Virus record (IMG/VR): IMGVR_UViG_3300009154_002711
Span: 62,001-126,000 of that record
Length of the DNA stretch: 64,000 nt
DNA from: a virus
Strand: one strand, 5' to 3'
This document shows, piece after piece, positions 20,513-31,097 of the stretch. Under the pieces are notes generated by a model. The model worked only from the letters and a program-made list of their open reading frames with translations, did not search any database and had not been told where the DNA came from. Position 1 is the stretch's first letter. Each line of letters opens with the position of its first letter. Both the position numbers and the translations under genes were made by a program.

Positions 20513-23500
20513 TCAAGTAGTCATTACAGACATATCATTCCCGGCCACATCTTGGAAGTGGTATTCATATTCCTGATTATTAATAGAACTAAGATAAGAA
20601 GTCTGATTTAATTCAGAATCATCATATTCATCAATAGAATCAGTAATAGAGACCTCCGCGATATTAAGAACATCAGACTCTCCAGCAGAGTTAATAAGCT
20701 CAAGCCGATATCTTTCAGCTTGGGCTTGTTCATATTCATTCTCAATAGCTTGAGCAGTCAAGGAAGTAACAGGGGATTCTTCTCTAGTAGCTGTCCGGAC
20801 AGCCATAGCCGCAGATAACCCCGCGGCAAGCGCACCAAACGCGGCAGTAATAAGTCCGGATCCCATATTAGCAAGACCACGAGAAGCAAGTTCTCCAACA
20901 TTAGTACCTTCTTTCCCTATAAATTTAGCAATAGGTGTTGTAATAACATCAGATAGGATAGTACTACCAACAATATTTCCTGCAAGACCGAGGGCATAGC
21001 CCCCTAAGATTTCATGTCGGGTATCACTATCAGACATATCCCTCATAGATTTAACTGCAGAGGTAATATCCGAGGCCATCATAAAAGCGGATCTCATAGG
21101 AGCGAAAGTATTAGAAGACATAAGGCCATGACCAACAGATCTACCTAATTCAGCAGGATCAGTATTAGACTCTCTACCTAAAGCGCCACCAACAATAGAA
21201 GCACCGATAGTAGTAACTGCCAGCATACCATATCCAAGGAATCCCATAGGAGTATTATTAGACATAGCATTTTTAAAGTTTCTAATAAGGCCACTAGGAG
21301 GATTAATATGTGCGCGCAGTTCATTAGATTGCGCTAATCTAGTAACCATTTCATTAGCTTCATAAGGATTCATTTGTTTAATATTATTATGTAAAGCATT
21401 AGAGAGATCCACAAGATTTTGATTATGTTCATTAGAATCTGGTGCTGAAGTAGACTCATAAGCAGCTTGTGCAATAAACATCATAGTTTCCTTAGCAGTT
21501 TGTCCAGAGATACCTAATCTAGAAGCATCACTAATAGCACGATCAATAATAAGTTTTCTACCTACAATTCGTTTAGCCGTTTCATAATCAATTACTTTGC
21601 TTTGTGGTCCAGCACTAGTAGAATATTCATGAGTATAACTTGCAGTACTGGGGTCAGTACCAATCATACCCGTAGCTCTAATATAAGAAACACCATTAAC
21701 AATTTTACCAGAACCATTAACATAAATTTCCCCTGGGAAAGCTCTAGGACCATGGCTAGAATATTCAAGAATTTTATCAACAGCATCACTAAAAGTCTTA
21801 GTCTTCATAGTCTCATCAATAGAGGCTCTAAAGCCAGACATAATTTCTTTAATATTTACATTATGTAATTTACCTCTACCAAGGATATCAGTAATAGTAG
21901 TACCAGCACCTTCACGGCTAGCAAAGTTTACTGATTCCGTAATAAGGGCTTGACCAATATGTGCAGCGGCCAAAGCCAAATCACCAATATCAGCTTTACT
22001 TTCAGTAGTTAAAGCTTTCTGAACCCCATACATCTTTTGAATATTAAGTAATCCTTTATGCATAAGTTCATTAACTTTATTACGGGCATCAGGAACAGAA
22101 AGGGGATCAAAGTCAATAGAACCCAATCCAGCTTCACCAAAAGGAGCAATAGTATTACTAGTATTAATACGACTAGCCATAAGTTCACGCTCATTTAAAG
22201 TAGAAGTAACAAACTTAAATAGATCATGATACTGGTGTGCTTGTAGAACTCTATTCATAGTATCTTGAAGATCCTTAGTATAAGTAACAGTACCAGTAGT
22301 ATCAGTAGCAAAAGCTCTAAGAGCAGCAATATCAGAATTATTCATTGCCGATCTACCCAGACTATCTTCTGCAAGCGTAACCAACCGGGTAATCTTCTCA
22401 CTACTCCCTCCAGTAACTAATTCTTCATCTAAGGTTTGGAATAAGTTAGCCGCAATTCTACGAATAGTTTGCAGTTTAGTATGAGGAACTTCTTTAGCAA
22501 AGTCATGAGCAATTTCATCACTACTAAGAGATCCCACATGTGCTGCAAGAGCACCATAGCTTAAATTTGTAAGGATTTTATTAGAGATAGATTCTGTAAG
22601 TGGAGTACCGGCATTACCTTGGACAGCAGATATATAATCTGCAACAGGATTAAGAAGCCCAGTAGCTTGAACAGCTTGATCAAGAGCTGCAGGTTGCAAC
22701 TTAGTTTTAGTAGGCTTGTCTTCATAAGCATTCTCATACAATTGATTTAATGCAGTATACATTTCGCTAGGAGATACTCCGGTAGCAGCATTAGGTTTAA
22801 TACCTTCTCTTCCCAGCATTTGCATTTGATAAGCAATACGAGATACAGACTCAATCGTTCTAGCTTTAGCTTTACCCATACTATCCGCTTGTAAAAACTC
22901 ATGACTAAATATATGAGAAGTAGTATCATAAAGCATACCCATATACTTAGTAGCCACTTGAGCAGTTTGTTGAGTAGCAGCCGCGGCTATATTTTGAGGC
23001 ATAATAACAGGGAACATTAGTTTAAGGTAACTATTAACAGTTCCTTCATTAGCAGAATACGCAGCCAAATGTTGGCTTAAGGTTGGATTACCTTGTATAG
23101 TATTAAGTTTATCTTCAACAGAAGCAGATTTAAAAGCTGCGGCGCCTGCCGCTCCAAGTTCTGTTGAGACAACAGTTTCAAACTCAGCACTATGAAAGTG
23201 ATCAATAATTTTAGTAGTAGATTCATACTGTGCTCTACCAAACTTATTAAGAAGAATAGAGTCTTCAATTGTTTGGGCATTAAGTCCAGAAAGAACTCTT
23301 GATTGACGTTTGAAGGTAGCTAAGATATTAGTATCAGAGGTAACATTTGCTGTTACTTGTTCATGAAGACTAACAATACGTTTATCCTCCATAATTCTTT
23401 CAGCAGTTTCTTCAGCAGATGTTGGGCCAAGTACACCATAAAGTGCATCATAAGTACTATGAACCGCATCAACTCCTGAAGTACCATAAGGAATAACAGT

Positions 23501-26500
23501 AGTATTTACCGCTTGTCCAGCGCTACGTAATCTATTAGTAGAATCTGTTACAGCTTGACTAATATCTGTAGTAGTAGGTGTTCTACCCAGGCGTCTACCA
23601 ATAATAGCATCACGTTCAGCCATTGCTTGTGCGCTACTAGTAAGAGCTTGAATGGTAGCCATATCCCCGTCATAATCCCCTTGCTGGTAGCCCATAGCAA
23701 ACTTAGACACGAATATACTATCAGAATTATTCGCGAATCCTAGCTGCACTCCGCGTCTTCCAGCAGCACGATTATTAAGAGTTCTCAGAGTAATAACCTT
23801 CAAAGCGGCGGGGGCAACACCCTGAGGTGCTCCTGCTCTTAGGAACATACTAAAGAATCTATCACTATATGCATCCACCTTAAGCATACTAAAAGTGTCA
23901 TTAATAACACCTAATAGATTACGATCATAGCCTTGTTTAGTAGTAGGATCTAAGATACCATAAGATTCCGCATGATGACGAAGACTATAGCCATTAAGTT
24001 TAATATCATCTAATATAGAACTGCCAGCAGTAGAACCAACCAAAGTACTCTTTAGAGTAGTTTCATCTAAAGTAAAGGGATTTGTAACAAAAAACTTAGG
24101 GTTAGTATAAGTATGAGCTTTAGTTAAAATATCAAACCCACTATCTAAGATTTCTTGATCTGCTCCCCCAGAGTAATAAGATTTATTAGATTTAGCTTTA
24201 GTAACATAATCATTCACCACACGTAATGCAGGATTAAGTCCCAGAGCAATTTCTCCCAACTTAACCTGATTAGATTCCATAGTAACACCAGAACCCCCGG
24301 CCGCTCTATGAATAGTGGTAGATAAGTATTGTTGATAAGTATCAGAATCAAGTAGGTTAGAAAGCGCTGTAATATAATTCCTCTTAGCCTCATTAAGAGA
24401 TTTCAGGTAAGAATACTCTTCAATAGATAACCCGTAGTTAATAAGCTTTTTACCATTAGCATTACTAACATTCTGACTCATATATTGAATCTTAGACATA
24501 TTAGTATCAGGATCTATTTCCTTTAAGGAAGTCGGCATTTGGTTAAAGACTTTAGTAATCTCTTGTTGACTTAGAACAAGTCTATTAATATATTGATCTG
24601 CATTATCTCTATTAGGATTTACATTAATAGATAATTGTTTAAGTTGTTCTGCTCCCAGTACAGGAATAAGTTCAAAGTCTAAGATAGTAGATTCAATATT
24701 TCTATGTACTCTAACTGCATTAGGAATAGCGGCCCCTAATTCAAATGTAGGAATCAGGACAGTACCCTTCTGCCTTGCGGCAAGTACTTCCTGTCTATAT
24801 TTATACATATCAGTTTCATTAATTCCACCTGCTGTTCTATCTGCCGCAGAGGTATTAACTAAGGTTTGTATTTTAGTATTTAAATCTATTTTATTAGTAC
24901 TAGATAATACATAACCAACAGCAGATTCTTTAGCTGATCTATACATAGAATCATACAAACTATGAATAGCCATAGCTTGATTTCTTGTCTCTTCATTTAC
25001 GACCAAGTGAGTAAGATCTAATCCACCATGCCATTGAGTATCAAAGGCAGGAGCAAATTCAGTTAAGCCTTGACTAAAAGCGCCGACAAGGAACATTCTC
25101 CCAATAGCTTGTTGAGTTAATTGTCTTAAGAGACCTATCTGTGATTGTTCACCGACAAGATCAGCAAAGGGAGTATTAGCAGTAAAGCCAAGGTGATCTG
25201 AATCATTAGCATAGTGTTCATATAAAGAAGCGTACTGACTAAACATATTAGCAGAAGTCTTGCGGCCAAATCTGGTATCATCTGCTCTAAAGGTATCTTG
25301 AGATAAAGTAATCAGATTAAAGTTAGGAATAATCTGTTGTAATCTTTGTAGAGCTGTATTATCTTTTGGTTTAGCCCCGAGCATTTGTCCTAATACAGAA
25401 GAGACTAAACCATCTAGTTCCTCATTAGCTGGGATTCTACTAGCTCTAACTTGTGTTTTAACCTGAGTATATAAAGAAACAGCTTCAATCAAGTAATAAG
25501 TAAAGTCTAATTTATGAGCTTGTGCTTGTTTTGCAGGAAGGATAAATCCAAACTTCTGACTTTGAGGACTCATTACTTCTGTATAAGCCTCTTTAAACAA
25601 CTGATTAATATATTGTGCAGGATCAGCATGTTGTATAAACTGATATAATTCATTATAGAAACCATGAGGAGACCCCGCAGTATAATAACTTTGCATAGCT
25701 GCCTTGACTTCAGGAGGTGTTTTATTATAGAAATCAATTTGCTCCTTAGACATTTTATTAACTAAACTTTCAGTAAGCTTTTTAACATCCTCAATAACTT
25801 CTTGAGTAAGTGTCTGCAAATGTTTAGTAGAACTATGTGTTTGAAGATTTCTTAATTCCATAATCTTCATGAAATCATCTTCATTAGTAGCCATTAACGC
25901 GCCATATCTAAGTTTAAGGGCACCAGACATTTTAGGTTGTGTCCCATACTTAAACTGTTTAGGAGATACAAGTCTATTAATAAGAGGGCTAGCTGTTGCC
26001 AAAGATCCCTTAAGTTTTGTTCTAAAGTCAGCACCATCATTAACAAAGAGTTTATCTTCATCAAAGACATCATTATTCATCAAGACATCTTGAACAGCAT
26101 TACTAAGTCTAAGGAATCTTCTAGCCCCAATACCTCCATAAATACCATCTAAGGCATTTGCTTGCGTTTCGGCATAAGTTCTATTCATACCTGCGGTAGG
26201 ACCTTTAGTATCAAGCAATCTAGCAGTAGGATTAGTATAAAGTTTAGCTTTAAAAGTGACAGCAGTATTACCAGATTGTTCTGGATCCACATTAATCATA
26301 ACAAACTGCATTTTAGCGCCGGTTCTATTTTCAGCTAAGTTAGGAACTTCAACAGTAAAACCTGCCCCCATACCAACAGATTTCTGTAGATTAGTAACAG
26401 CAACTTTAAATTCATCTTCAGTATAAAAGTTACCCGCAGTAACTAAATCTCTTAGTTTAGTAACTAAGTTATTATGTGTGTTTTGATCTGCGGTTGTTTT

Positions 26501-29500
26501 ATAGGGTTGGAATCTGATAGTAAGATCTACTAACCGCACTTGTGTAGTATCTAAAAGATCATAACCTATTTCAGGATTAAGTCCGGCCTCACCAGTCGTA
26601 AGTGCAACCACTTGCAGTGGTTCCCGAGGTCTTTCTATAGCAGCAAGCTGAGCTAATCTTAAAGCATCACTAGCTTCACCATAACCCATATGATAAACGG
26701 GTTCAGGCAAACCTGTTTCTCTAAACTGATTAGTAGCAGGATTAAACTGCCCATATTGATAAGAGAATCTAGGCGAAGCCAAGTTCTTAGTTCTTTGTCC
26801 TAATTGCCCAATAGATTTATGTGCTGTAAGAACGGCAACCATAGGAATTCTAAAAGGAGTTCCCGCGGCAGTATTACCGGTAACATCATCAAGTTTGTCA
26901 TAAGCCTGCATTCTAAAAGCAGCTTCCATAGTAAGAATAGAAGCAGCAGGATCTCCAATCTGAGTAATAGCTCCAAGCTTCTTAGCTTTATATCCTTTAG
27001 TTAATTGGCTTTGCATAGACAGAGAATACATAGTCTCTGAAGTACCATCAAGGTTATAAACAACTCCTTCAACTCCTGGAGAATCCGGACTAACTGGAGC
27101 CACTTTAATAACTTGTTCATTAGTAGTAAATAGATCATCATACATAAAAGGTTGATACTTATTACTATCCCCAAGTTGAGAATACCCCATAGTTTTAGTA
27201 GGGATAGGAACAGAAGCTTTAGTAAGCATTTTAAAGATAATACGCATCTCTTCGGTATTAAATCTACTCAGATCTTCGTTAGTTCCGGTAGATTTAATAA
27301 TTCTATATTTCATCAAGCGCATTTTATCAACAGTATCAGTAAGAGTAAGATCAGGATTATCCAATGCTCTATCATAAGCGCGTAATCTTTGTACCAATTG
27401 ATATTCCGCGATCTGTCCTAAAGCAATAATAGCTTGAGCGGAATTAAGTTTAACAGTTTGATTAGCCCCAAAAGTTCTACCAGCAATAACACGTTCTTTA
27501 TCTCCGGTATTAATAAGCATACTTGAGATTAAGGTGTCATATTTCTGCATATAGATATCACCTTTTTCAGTGAACCCAATATCATAGTTAAATACATCTT
27601 CCCCTGCATATTTAAGTCTAATTCTAAGACCTGATTGCGGTATTCCTGGTAAATGTTCTTGCATAAAGAGTTTAGAATTTAATCCACCCTTTTGATTAAA
27701 TTCCATAGTTTGTCTAATAAGCTCACTAGCTTTATTCCAAGAAGCTTTAGTACCAAATGCTTGTCTAGCCGCATTATTAAACTCCGCAGTACTACTATAA
27801 ATAGGACTACGACCACTAAGGGTATCTTCTCTAAAGAGTCCAAGTTCTTGTAGTCCTGATTTAAGTTGCCCTAATAATTGTGGATCATGTGAGTCTTTAT
27901 TACCAATAAACAAACCAGTCTCAGTATTACTGCGCAAAGCTCTAGCACTAATATTAGCCGAGGTCATCAATCCATATTGGGCATCACCATACTGATTAGT
28001 AACCAACATACTAGTTTGGTGTTGAAATCTTTGTGTAGACGAAAATCTAATCTTCCCGGCGGCAACAAGTCTATCAAATTCCCCGGGGTTAGTAGTATCA
28101 AAATATCGTCTAGCTTGTTCTAATCTAACATCCCCCCCAAGTTCTAATGGAGATCCCAGCATTAAAGTAAATCTATCTGTATTTAAAGCCTTAAGTATCT
28201 TAGTACTTATACCCGAAATAGTATTAGAAGATAGATCTAACTGATTAGTTAGTAAGTATCCTCTAGAAGTGCCCTCATCTAAGACAGTTTGTAATAATTT
28301 ATCCAGAGCAAGTTCATTAAGGTTACTACCCGTAGTACCAATAGGCCCTCTAGTATCTATAAGAGCAGTAGTTTGATATTTAGTAACTGCATCTATAGCA
28401 TCAGTAACCAATAATTGTTGATACTGGGTACCAAGGCTAGCTCCAGTAAACACAGATTCCACCCCAGCGCTATATTGTCTAATCTGTTTACCAACCAAAG
28501 TACTATCATTAAGCAGATTAGAGCCATGTAAACCAACAAACATTTGGTTAAACTGTGATGGATTAGTATAAGGTTCAGACATTCTACCAGTAGCACTAGG
28601 AGTTAAGTTCTGTTTACCCAACCCAGCAAATGCTATAAGTTGCCCATCCCCATACACAGATATATTCTTTTGGTGTTCAATTCCGCCACTAGAACCACTA
28701 CTAAGATCTTCATGGAAAACCCCAGAGGCACGAATCATATCATCAATAGCATTTACATTTCCACTAGTAAACGCATCCAGATAAGTTCTACCCCCAACAA
28801 TAGATCTTAAAGCATCACTATTAAGAACAATAGAGCCACCCCTACCTTGTTGTAAGAATGCTAGATTAATATCTAGTTTACCCCCATATTCAGCATCAGC
28901 CAATTGTAATAAGTTCTTAGCCATAGCAAAGACTTCCAAGTTACCTGAGGTAATACTACTAGAAGGTGCTTGCACAGTTAAGTTAATAGTTAATTTATTA
29001 AGGCTATTCTTAACAGTACTTCTAGGATTAAGTAGATAATCTGTAGCTGCGATCAGCATTTGATTAATCTGCCCTTCTTGTTGGAAGAAGGAGCTAAAGA
29101 TAGTCGCTTCACTAAAAGCAACAGGACCAATACCCGCAGCAGCAAACACATTAGCAAAGCTAGCTAAAGTAGGAGCACTAAGAATACCAGTAGGAGTTTC
29201 AGTAACATTTAGTAGAGATCTAAACCCCAAAGGATCCTCATTAAACTTAATACCTTTACGAACACTAGCAATACCCACAGTATCAAGCAAGAAGTGATTA
29301 GCCATAACAACCTGCATAGCACTAGAAGCAATGGCACTCATATTCAAATAGAAGTCATCATTAGCAAGCCTATCTGAGTCAAGAGTATTAATAGCAACTC
29401 CAGACTTAGTATAGAAATTTCTAAGTTCAGAGCTATAACTTTCTACAGGTTTAAAGAATGGTTGTAATGCACGTTTAAGTCTTCTATTAGGTTCTTGAGT

Positions 29501-30064
29501 AGGGTCAAAGTAATTAAATGCATTAGTGCCGGCCTCCATAAACAAGCTCAAACCTTCTCCTAAAGTTTGTCTATAAGATTGAACTTCAGCAGTTTCTTGG
29601 AATTGATAAGCATCCGCAGCTTCAATATTAGCTTCCAAATCTAAGAATGCCGTTTCAGAGGCGGAGCTACCAGCTCTATCAACATGATATTGTCTAGCAG
29701 CTTGACTAATAGCAGTAGCTAAATCCTTATTACTACTCATTGCAGTAAGTCTGAACTTTCTAATAGTACTACCATCAGGAGCTAATTCGCTTTGCACAAC
29801 TAAGCGATTATCTACAAAGTAATTATCTTGCCCAAATGGAGACGCACCTCTACGATAATAATAGGGGTTACTATCCCCGGACATATCAGTACCAGGAGAC
29901 TGGAACATCTTATCTCTAAAGACGCGTCTATTAGCATTTCTAGTATCATAGACCCCAGCAATACCTTTATCAATAAGCGCAGCAACATTATCATCAGAGG
30001 TAATGGCATAACCGCCCTGATAATACTGTCCTGTTATTTTATTCAAGAAACTATTATTGCGCAT
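20513..30064 (-). CDS. Giant putative virion RNA polymerase with N-terminal PLD-like region, 3183 aa
   Basis: Residues 2130-2134 read DYDGD within GYQQGDYDGDMATIQALTSS, the double-psi barrel catalytic loop of DNA- and RNA-directed polymerases; FLRAGAPQGVAPAALKVITL upstream matches the expected basic strand. Near residue 464 EHQKNISVYGDGQLIAFAGL then GKQNLT resembles a complete HKD motif, and near 682 HQTSMLV with LMTSANISARAL a degenerate one, so a phospholipase-D-like fold spans about 440-720. Gly/Ala-rich hydrophobic segments lie near 2940-2965 and 3065-3090. Very large polymerases with such a motif are packaged in virions of crAss-like phages. The ATG at 30064 has no obvious ribosome site; a TTG 15 bases upstream is possible. 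It faces the structural operon divergently. A tape-measure role cannot be excluded. Confidence 0.75.
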   Translation of the reverse strand: MRNNSFLNKITGQYYQGGYAITSDDNVAALIDKGIAGVYDTRNANRRVFRDKMFQSPGTDMSGDSNPYYYRRGASPFGQDNYFVDNRLVVQSELAPDGSTIRKFRLTAMSSNKDLATAISQAARQYHVDRAGSSASETAFLDLEANIEAADAYQFQETAEVQSYRQTLGEGLSLFMEAGTNAFNYFDPTQEPNRRLKRALQPFFKPVESYSSELRNFYTKSGVAINTLDSDRLANDDFYLNMSAIASSAMQVVMANHFLLDTVGIASVRKGIKFNEDPLGFRSLLNVTETPTGILSAPTLASFANVFAAAGIGPVAFSEATIFSSFFQQEGQINQMLIAATDYLLNPRSTVKNSLNKLTINLTVQAPSSSITSGNLEVFAMAKNLLQLADAEYGGKLDINLAFLQQGRGGSIVLNSDALRSIVGGRTYLDAFTSGNVNAIDDMIRASGVFHEDLSSGSSGGIEHQKNISVYGDGQLIAFAGLGKQNLTPSATGRMSEPYTNPSQFNQMFVGLHGSNLLNDSTLVGKQIRQYSAGVESVFTGASLGTQYQQLLVTDAIDAVTKYQTTALIDTRGPIGTTGSNLNELALDKLLQTVLDEGTSRGYLLTNQLDLSSNTISGISTKILKALNTDRFTLMLGSPLELGGDVRLEQARRYFDTTNPGEFDRLVAAGKIRFSSTQRFQHQTSMLVTNQYGDAQYGLMTSANISARALRSNTETGLFIGNKDSHDPQLLGQLKSGLQELGLFREDTLSGRSPIYSSTAEFNNAARQAFGTKASWNKASELIRQTMEFNQKGGLNSKLFMQEHLPGIPQSGLRIRLKYAGEDVFNYDIGFTEKGDIYMQKYDTLISSMLINTGDKERVIAGRTFGANQTVKLNSAQAIIALGQIAEYQLVQRLRAYDRALDNPDLTLTDTVDKMRLMKYRIIKSTGTNEDLSRFNTEEMRIIFKMLTKASVPIPTKTMGYSQLGDSNKYQPFMYDDLFTTNEQVIKVAPVSPDSPGVEGVVYNLDGTSETMYSLSMQSQLTKGYKAKKLGAITQIGDPAASILTMEAAFRMQAYDKLDDVTGNTAAGTPFRIPMVAVLTAHKSIGQLGQRTKNLASPRFSYQYGQFNPATNQFRETGLPEPVYHMGYGEASDALRLAQLAAIERPREPLQVVALTTGEAGLNPEIGYDLLDTTQVRLVDLTIRFQPYKTTADQNTHNNLVTKLRDLVTAGNFYTEDEFKVAVTNLQKSVGMGAGFTVEVPNLAENRTGAKMQFVMINVDPEQSGNTAVTFKAKLYTNPTARLLDTKGPTAGMNRTYAETQANALDGIYGGIGARRFLRLSNAVQDVLMNNDVFDEDKLFVNDGADFRTKLKGSLATASPLINRLVSPKQFKYGTQPKMSGALKLRYGALMATNEDDFMKIMELRNLQTHSSTKHLQTLTQEVIEDVKKLTESLVNKMSKEQIDFYNKTPPEVKAAMQSYYTAGSPHGFYNELYQFIQHADPAQYINQLFKEAYTEVMSPQSQKFGFILPAKQAQAHKLDFTYYLIEAVSLYTQVKTQVRASRIPANEELDGLVSSVLGQMLGAKPKDNTALQRLQQIIPNFNLITLSQDTFRADDTRFGRKTSANMFSQYASLYEHYANDSDHLGFTANTPFADLVGEQSQIGLLRQLTQQAIGRMFLVGAFSQGLTEFAPAFDTQWHGGLDLTHLVVNEETRNQAMAIHSLYDSMYRSAKESAVGYVLSSTNKIDLNTKIQTLVNTSAADRTAGGINETDMYKYRQEVLAARQKGTVLIPTFELGAAIPNAVRVHRNIESTILDFELIPVLGAEQLKQLSINVNPNRDNADQYINRLVLSQQEITKVFNQMPTSLKEIDPDTNMSKIQYMSQNVSNANGKKLINYGLSIEEYSYLKSLNEAKRNYITALSNLLDSDTYQQYLSTTIHRAAGGSGVTMESNQVKLGEIALGLNPALRVVNDYVTKAKSNKSYYSGGADQEILDSGFDILTKAHTYTNPKFFVTNPFTLDETTLKSTLVGSTAGSSILDDIKLNGYSLRHHAESYGILDPTTKQGYDRNLLGVINDTFSMLKVDAYSDRFFSMFLRAGAPQGVAPAALKVITLRTLNNRAAGRRGVQLGFANNSDSIFVSKFAMGYQQGDYDGDMATIQALTSSAQAMAERDAIIGRRLGRTPTTTDISQAVTDSTNRLRSAGQAVNTTVIPYGTSGVDAVHSTYDALYGVLGPTSAEETAERIMEDKRIVSLHEQVTANVTSDTNILATFKRQSRVLSGLNAQTIEDSILLNKFGRAQYESTTKIIDHFHSAEFETVVSTELGAAGAAAFKSASVEDKLNTIQGNPTLSQHLAAYSANEGTVNSYLKLMFPVIMPQNIAAAATQQTAQVATKYMGMLYDTTSHIFSHEFLQADSMGKAKARTIESVSRIAYQMQMLGREGIKPNAATGVSPSEMYTALNQLYENAYEDKPTKTKLQPAALDQAVQATGLLNPVADYISAVQGNAGTPLTESISNKILTNLSYGALAAHVGSLSSDEIAHDFAKEVPHTKLQTIRRIAANLFQTLDEELVTGGSSEKITRLVTLAEDSLGRSAMNNSDIAALRAFATDTTGTVTYTKDLQDTMNRVLQAHQYHDLFKFVTSTLNERELMASRINTSNTIAPFGEAGLGSIDFDPLSVPDARNKVNELMHKGLLNIQKMYGVQKALTTESKADIGDLALAAAHIGQALITESVNFASREGAGTTITDILGRGKLHNVNIKEIMSGFRASIDETMKTKTFSDAVDKILEYSSHGPRAFPGEIYVNGSGKIVNGVSYIRATGMIGTDPSTASYTHEYSTSAGPQSKVIDYETAKRIVGRKLIIDRAISDASRLGISGQTAKETMMFIAQAAYESTSAPDSNEHNQNLVDLSNALHNNIKQMNPYEANEMVTRLAQSNELRAHINPPSGLIRNFKNAMSNNTPMGFLGYGMLAVTTIGASIVGGALGRESNTDPAELGRSVGHGLMSSNTFAPMRSAFMMASDITSAVKSMRDMSDSDTRHEILGGYALGLAGNIVGSTILSDVITTPIAKFIGKEGTNVGELASRGLANMGSGLITAAFGALAAGLSAAMAVRTATREESPVTSLTAQAIENEYEQAQAERYRLELINSAGESDVLNIAEVSITDSIDEYDDSELNQTSYLSSINNQEYEYHFQDVAGNDMSVMTT

Positions 30065-30079
30065 ATAGTTAACTAACAA

Positions 30080-30180
30080 CTTACTATACTATATAGCAAA
30101 AGTATGGTAATATCTAAGGATGCGCAGATTACACAAGGCGCAGGTACTAAAATAAAACTAGTTTACAACGGACACACAAA
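30080..30180. promoter_or_regulatory. Divergent promoter region of the structural operon
   Basis: AT-rich 100-base gap between two divergent large units. Rightward AGTATGGTAATATC could be a -10-type element. Short of transcript data the elements are only suggestive. Confidence 0.3.
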
Positions 30181-30600
30181 ATGAGAAAGGATAAGTTTTA
30201 CAAGATCACGCTACCAACCGGGTTAGTAATTGAATTCAGAGAACCATTATTCAAAGAAGTAGAAACATTAAAGCATCAGTGGAAGAGCAAATTAGCAGCT
30301 AAGCAAATTGTATTAACCGATTTAGTTCCGGCCGCATGCATTGAAACTATTAATGGACAAGCTCCAGAAGAGCCAGATCCTATTGCATTACTAAGCACAA
30401 TGGTATACAGAGATGTATGTGCTTACACTAACTTCTTCAATGGAATGTGTATGCCTCCTGACTTGGCCAAACAGATTGAGGAAGCAGATTACAATAGTTT
30501 TTTCGAGACGGGGGAGATCAACTTCCAGACCAAGAACAACTTCGAGACTTCCGATGGCAAAGAGACCGTAGTCGTCAAGAAAACCGCCCAGAAACCTTAA
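30181..30600 (+). CDS. Frameshift-gene short product, 139 aa (possible tail assembly chaperone)
   Basis: Starts MRKDKFYKITLPTGLVIEFR, with a beta-rich start and a helical body typical in layout of phage assembly chaperones. Codons 107-108 lie on a T TTT TTC heptamer, and from there the -1 frame stays open for 591 bases. The last 100 bases are unusually GC-rich, as expected for DNA that codes in two frames. Weak ribosome site. The family is not certain from sequence alone. Confidence 0.6.
   Translation: MRKDKFYKITLPTGLVIEFREPLFKEVETLKHQWKSKLAAKQIVLTDLVPAACIETINGQAPEEPDPIALLSTMVYRDVCAYTNFFNGMCMPPDLAKQIEEADYNSFFETGEINFQTKNNFETSDGKETVVVKKTAQKP
30498..30504 (+). other. Programmed -1 ribosomal frameshift site
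   Basis: The heptamer T TTT TTC fits X-XXY-YYZ in the reading frame of the 30181 gene. A TAG in the -1 frame ends one base before it, so the -1 frame opens exactly here. The following GC-rich stretch (GAGACGGGGGAG) could form a downstream stimulatory structure. Confidence 0.7.
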
Positions 30601-31097
30601 GTAAATATCGGCATAATCGTATAACCACTTGGGAAAAGAGAGTATTTCCTACACCTGTACAGTTTGCTCATCTTTCCCCAATTGGCCCAATATTCCCGGA
30701 AGTAACTATATTAGATGGAATCTTCTACTTTGTATATAGTCACTTCTTATATAGACGAACTACAAAGTTTCGAGATAACAAGTACGATTTAACCAGGGCA
30801 ATACAAGAAAGATTAATTGATGACTATATAAATAGTTATGAGTTGCGAGATCTATATGAAATAAGTAAAGGTTGGGGAATGCCTGCTTTTGCTGAGCCAT
30901 TAACTGAGTTATCATATTTCTTAGTAGCCGCATTAAACTCAATACATTTAGAATATGTAGCAAAACTAAATAGACAGAAACAGGAAGAAGAACAAAAAAT
31001 ATTTAAGAAGTTTGAAGAAGTTAATAAACCTGCACCTCAAGGTCCACCAAGAGTTGAGAGTGCATTAACCAAAGTACATGTACGAGGATTAAGTTAA
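30504..31097 (+). CDS. Frameshift extension (fusion product of 305 aa)
   Basis: This frame has no ATG, GTG or TTG until a TTG at 30843, yet it is open and protein-like from 30498 (for example PTPVQFAHLSPIGPIFPEVT). Read after a -1 shift it adds 197 residues to the first 108 of the upstream product. The tail is helical and ends in a Lys/Glu coiled coil and a Pro-rich linker. The G/GT chaperone genes of tailed phages have this layout. It overlaps no other gene and ends just before the portal gene. Confidence 0.65.
   Translation, partial: RDGGDQLPDQEQLRDFRWQRDRSRQENRPETLSKYRHNRITTWEKRVFPTPVQFAHLSPIGPIFPEVTILDGIFYFVYSHFLYRRTTKFRDNKYDLTRAIQERLIDDYINSYELRDLYEISKGWGMPAFAEPLTELSYFLVAALNSIHLEYVAKLNRQKQEEEQKIFKKFEEVNKPAPQGPPRVESALTKVHVRGLS

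Noticed and set aside
20513-30064. Simple tape-measure protein
   Set aside because: Length and hydrophobic segments would fit, but DYDGD with its upstream strand and the HKD motifs argue for an enzyme; a mixed role stays possible.
30843-31097. Independent 84-codon gene from a TTG start
   Set aside because: The frame is open and protein-like 345 bases further upstream up to the slippery heptamer, which a frameshift explains better.
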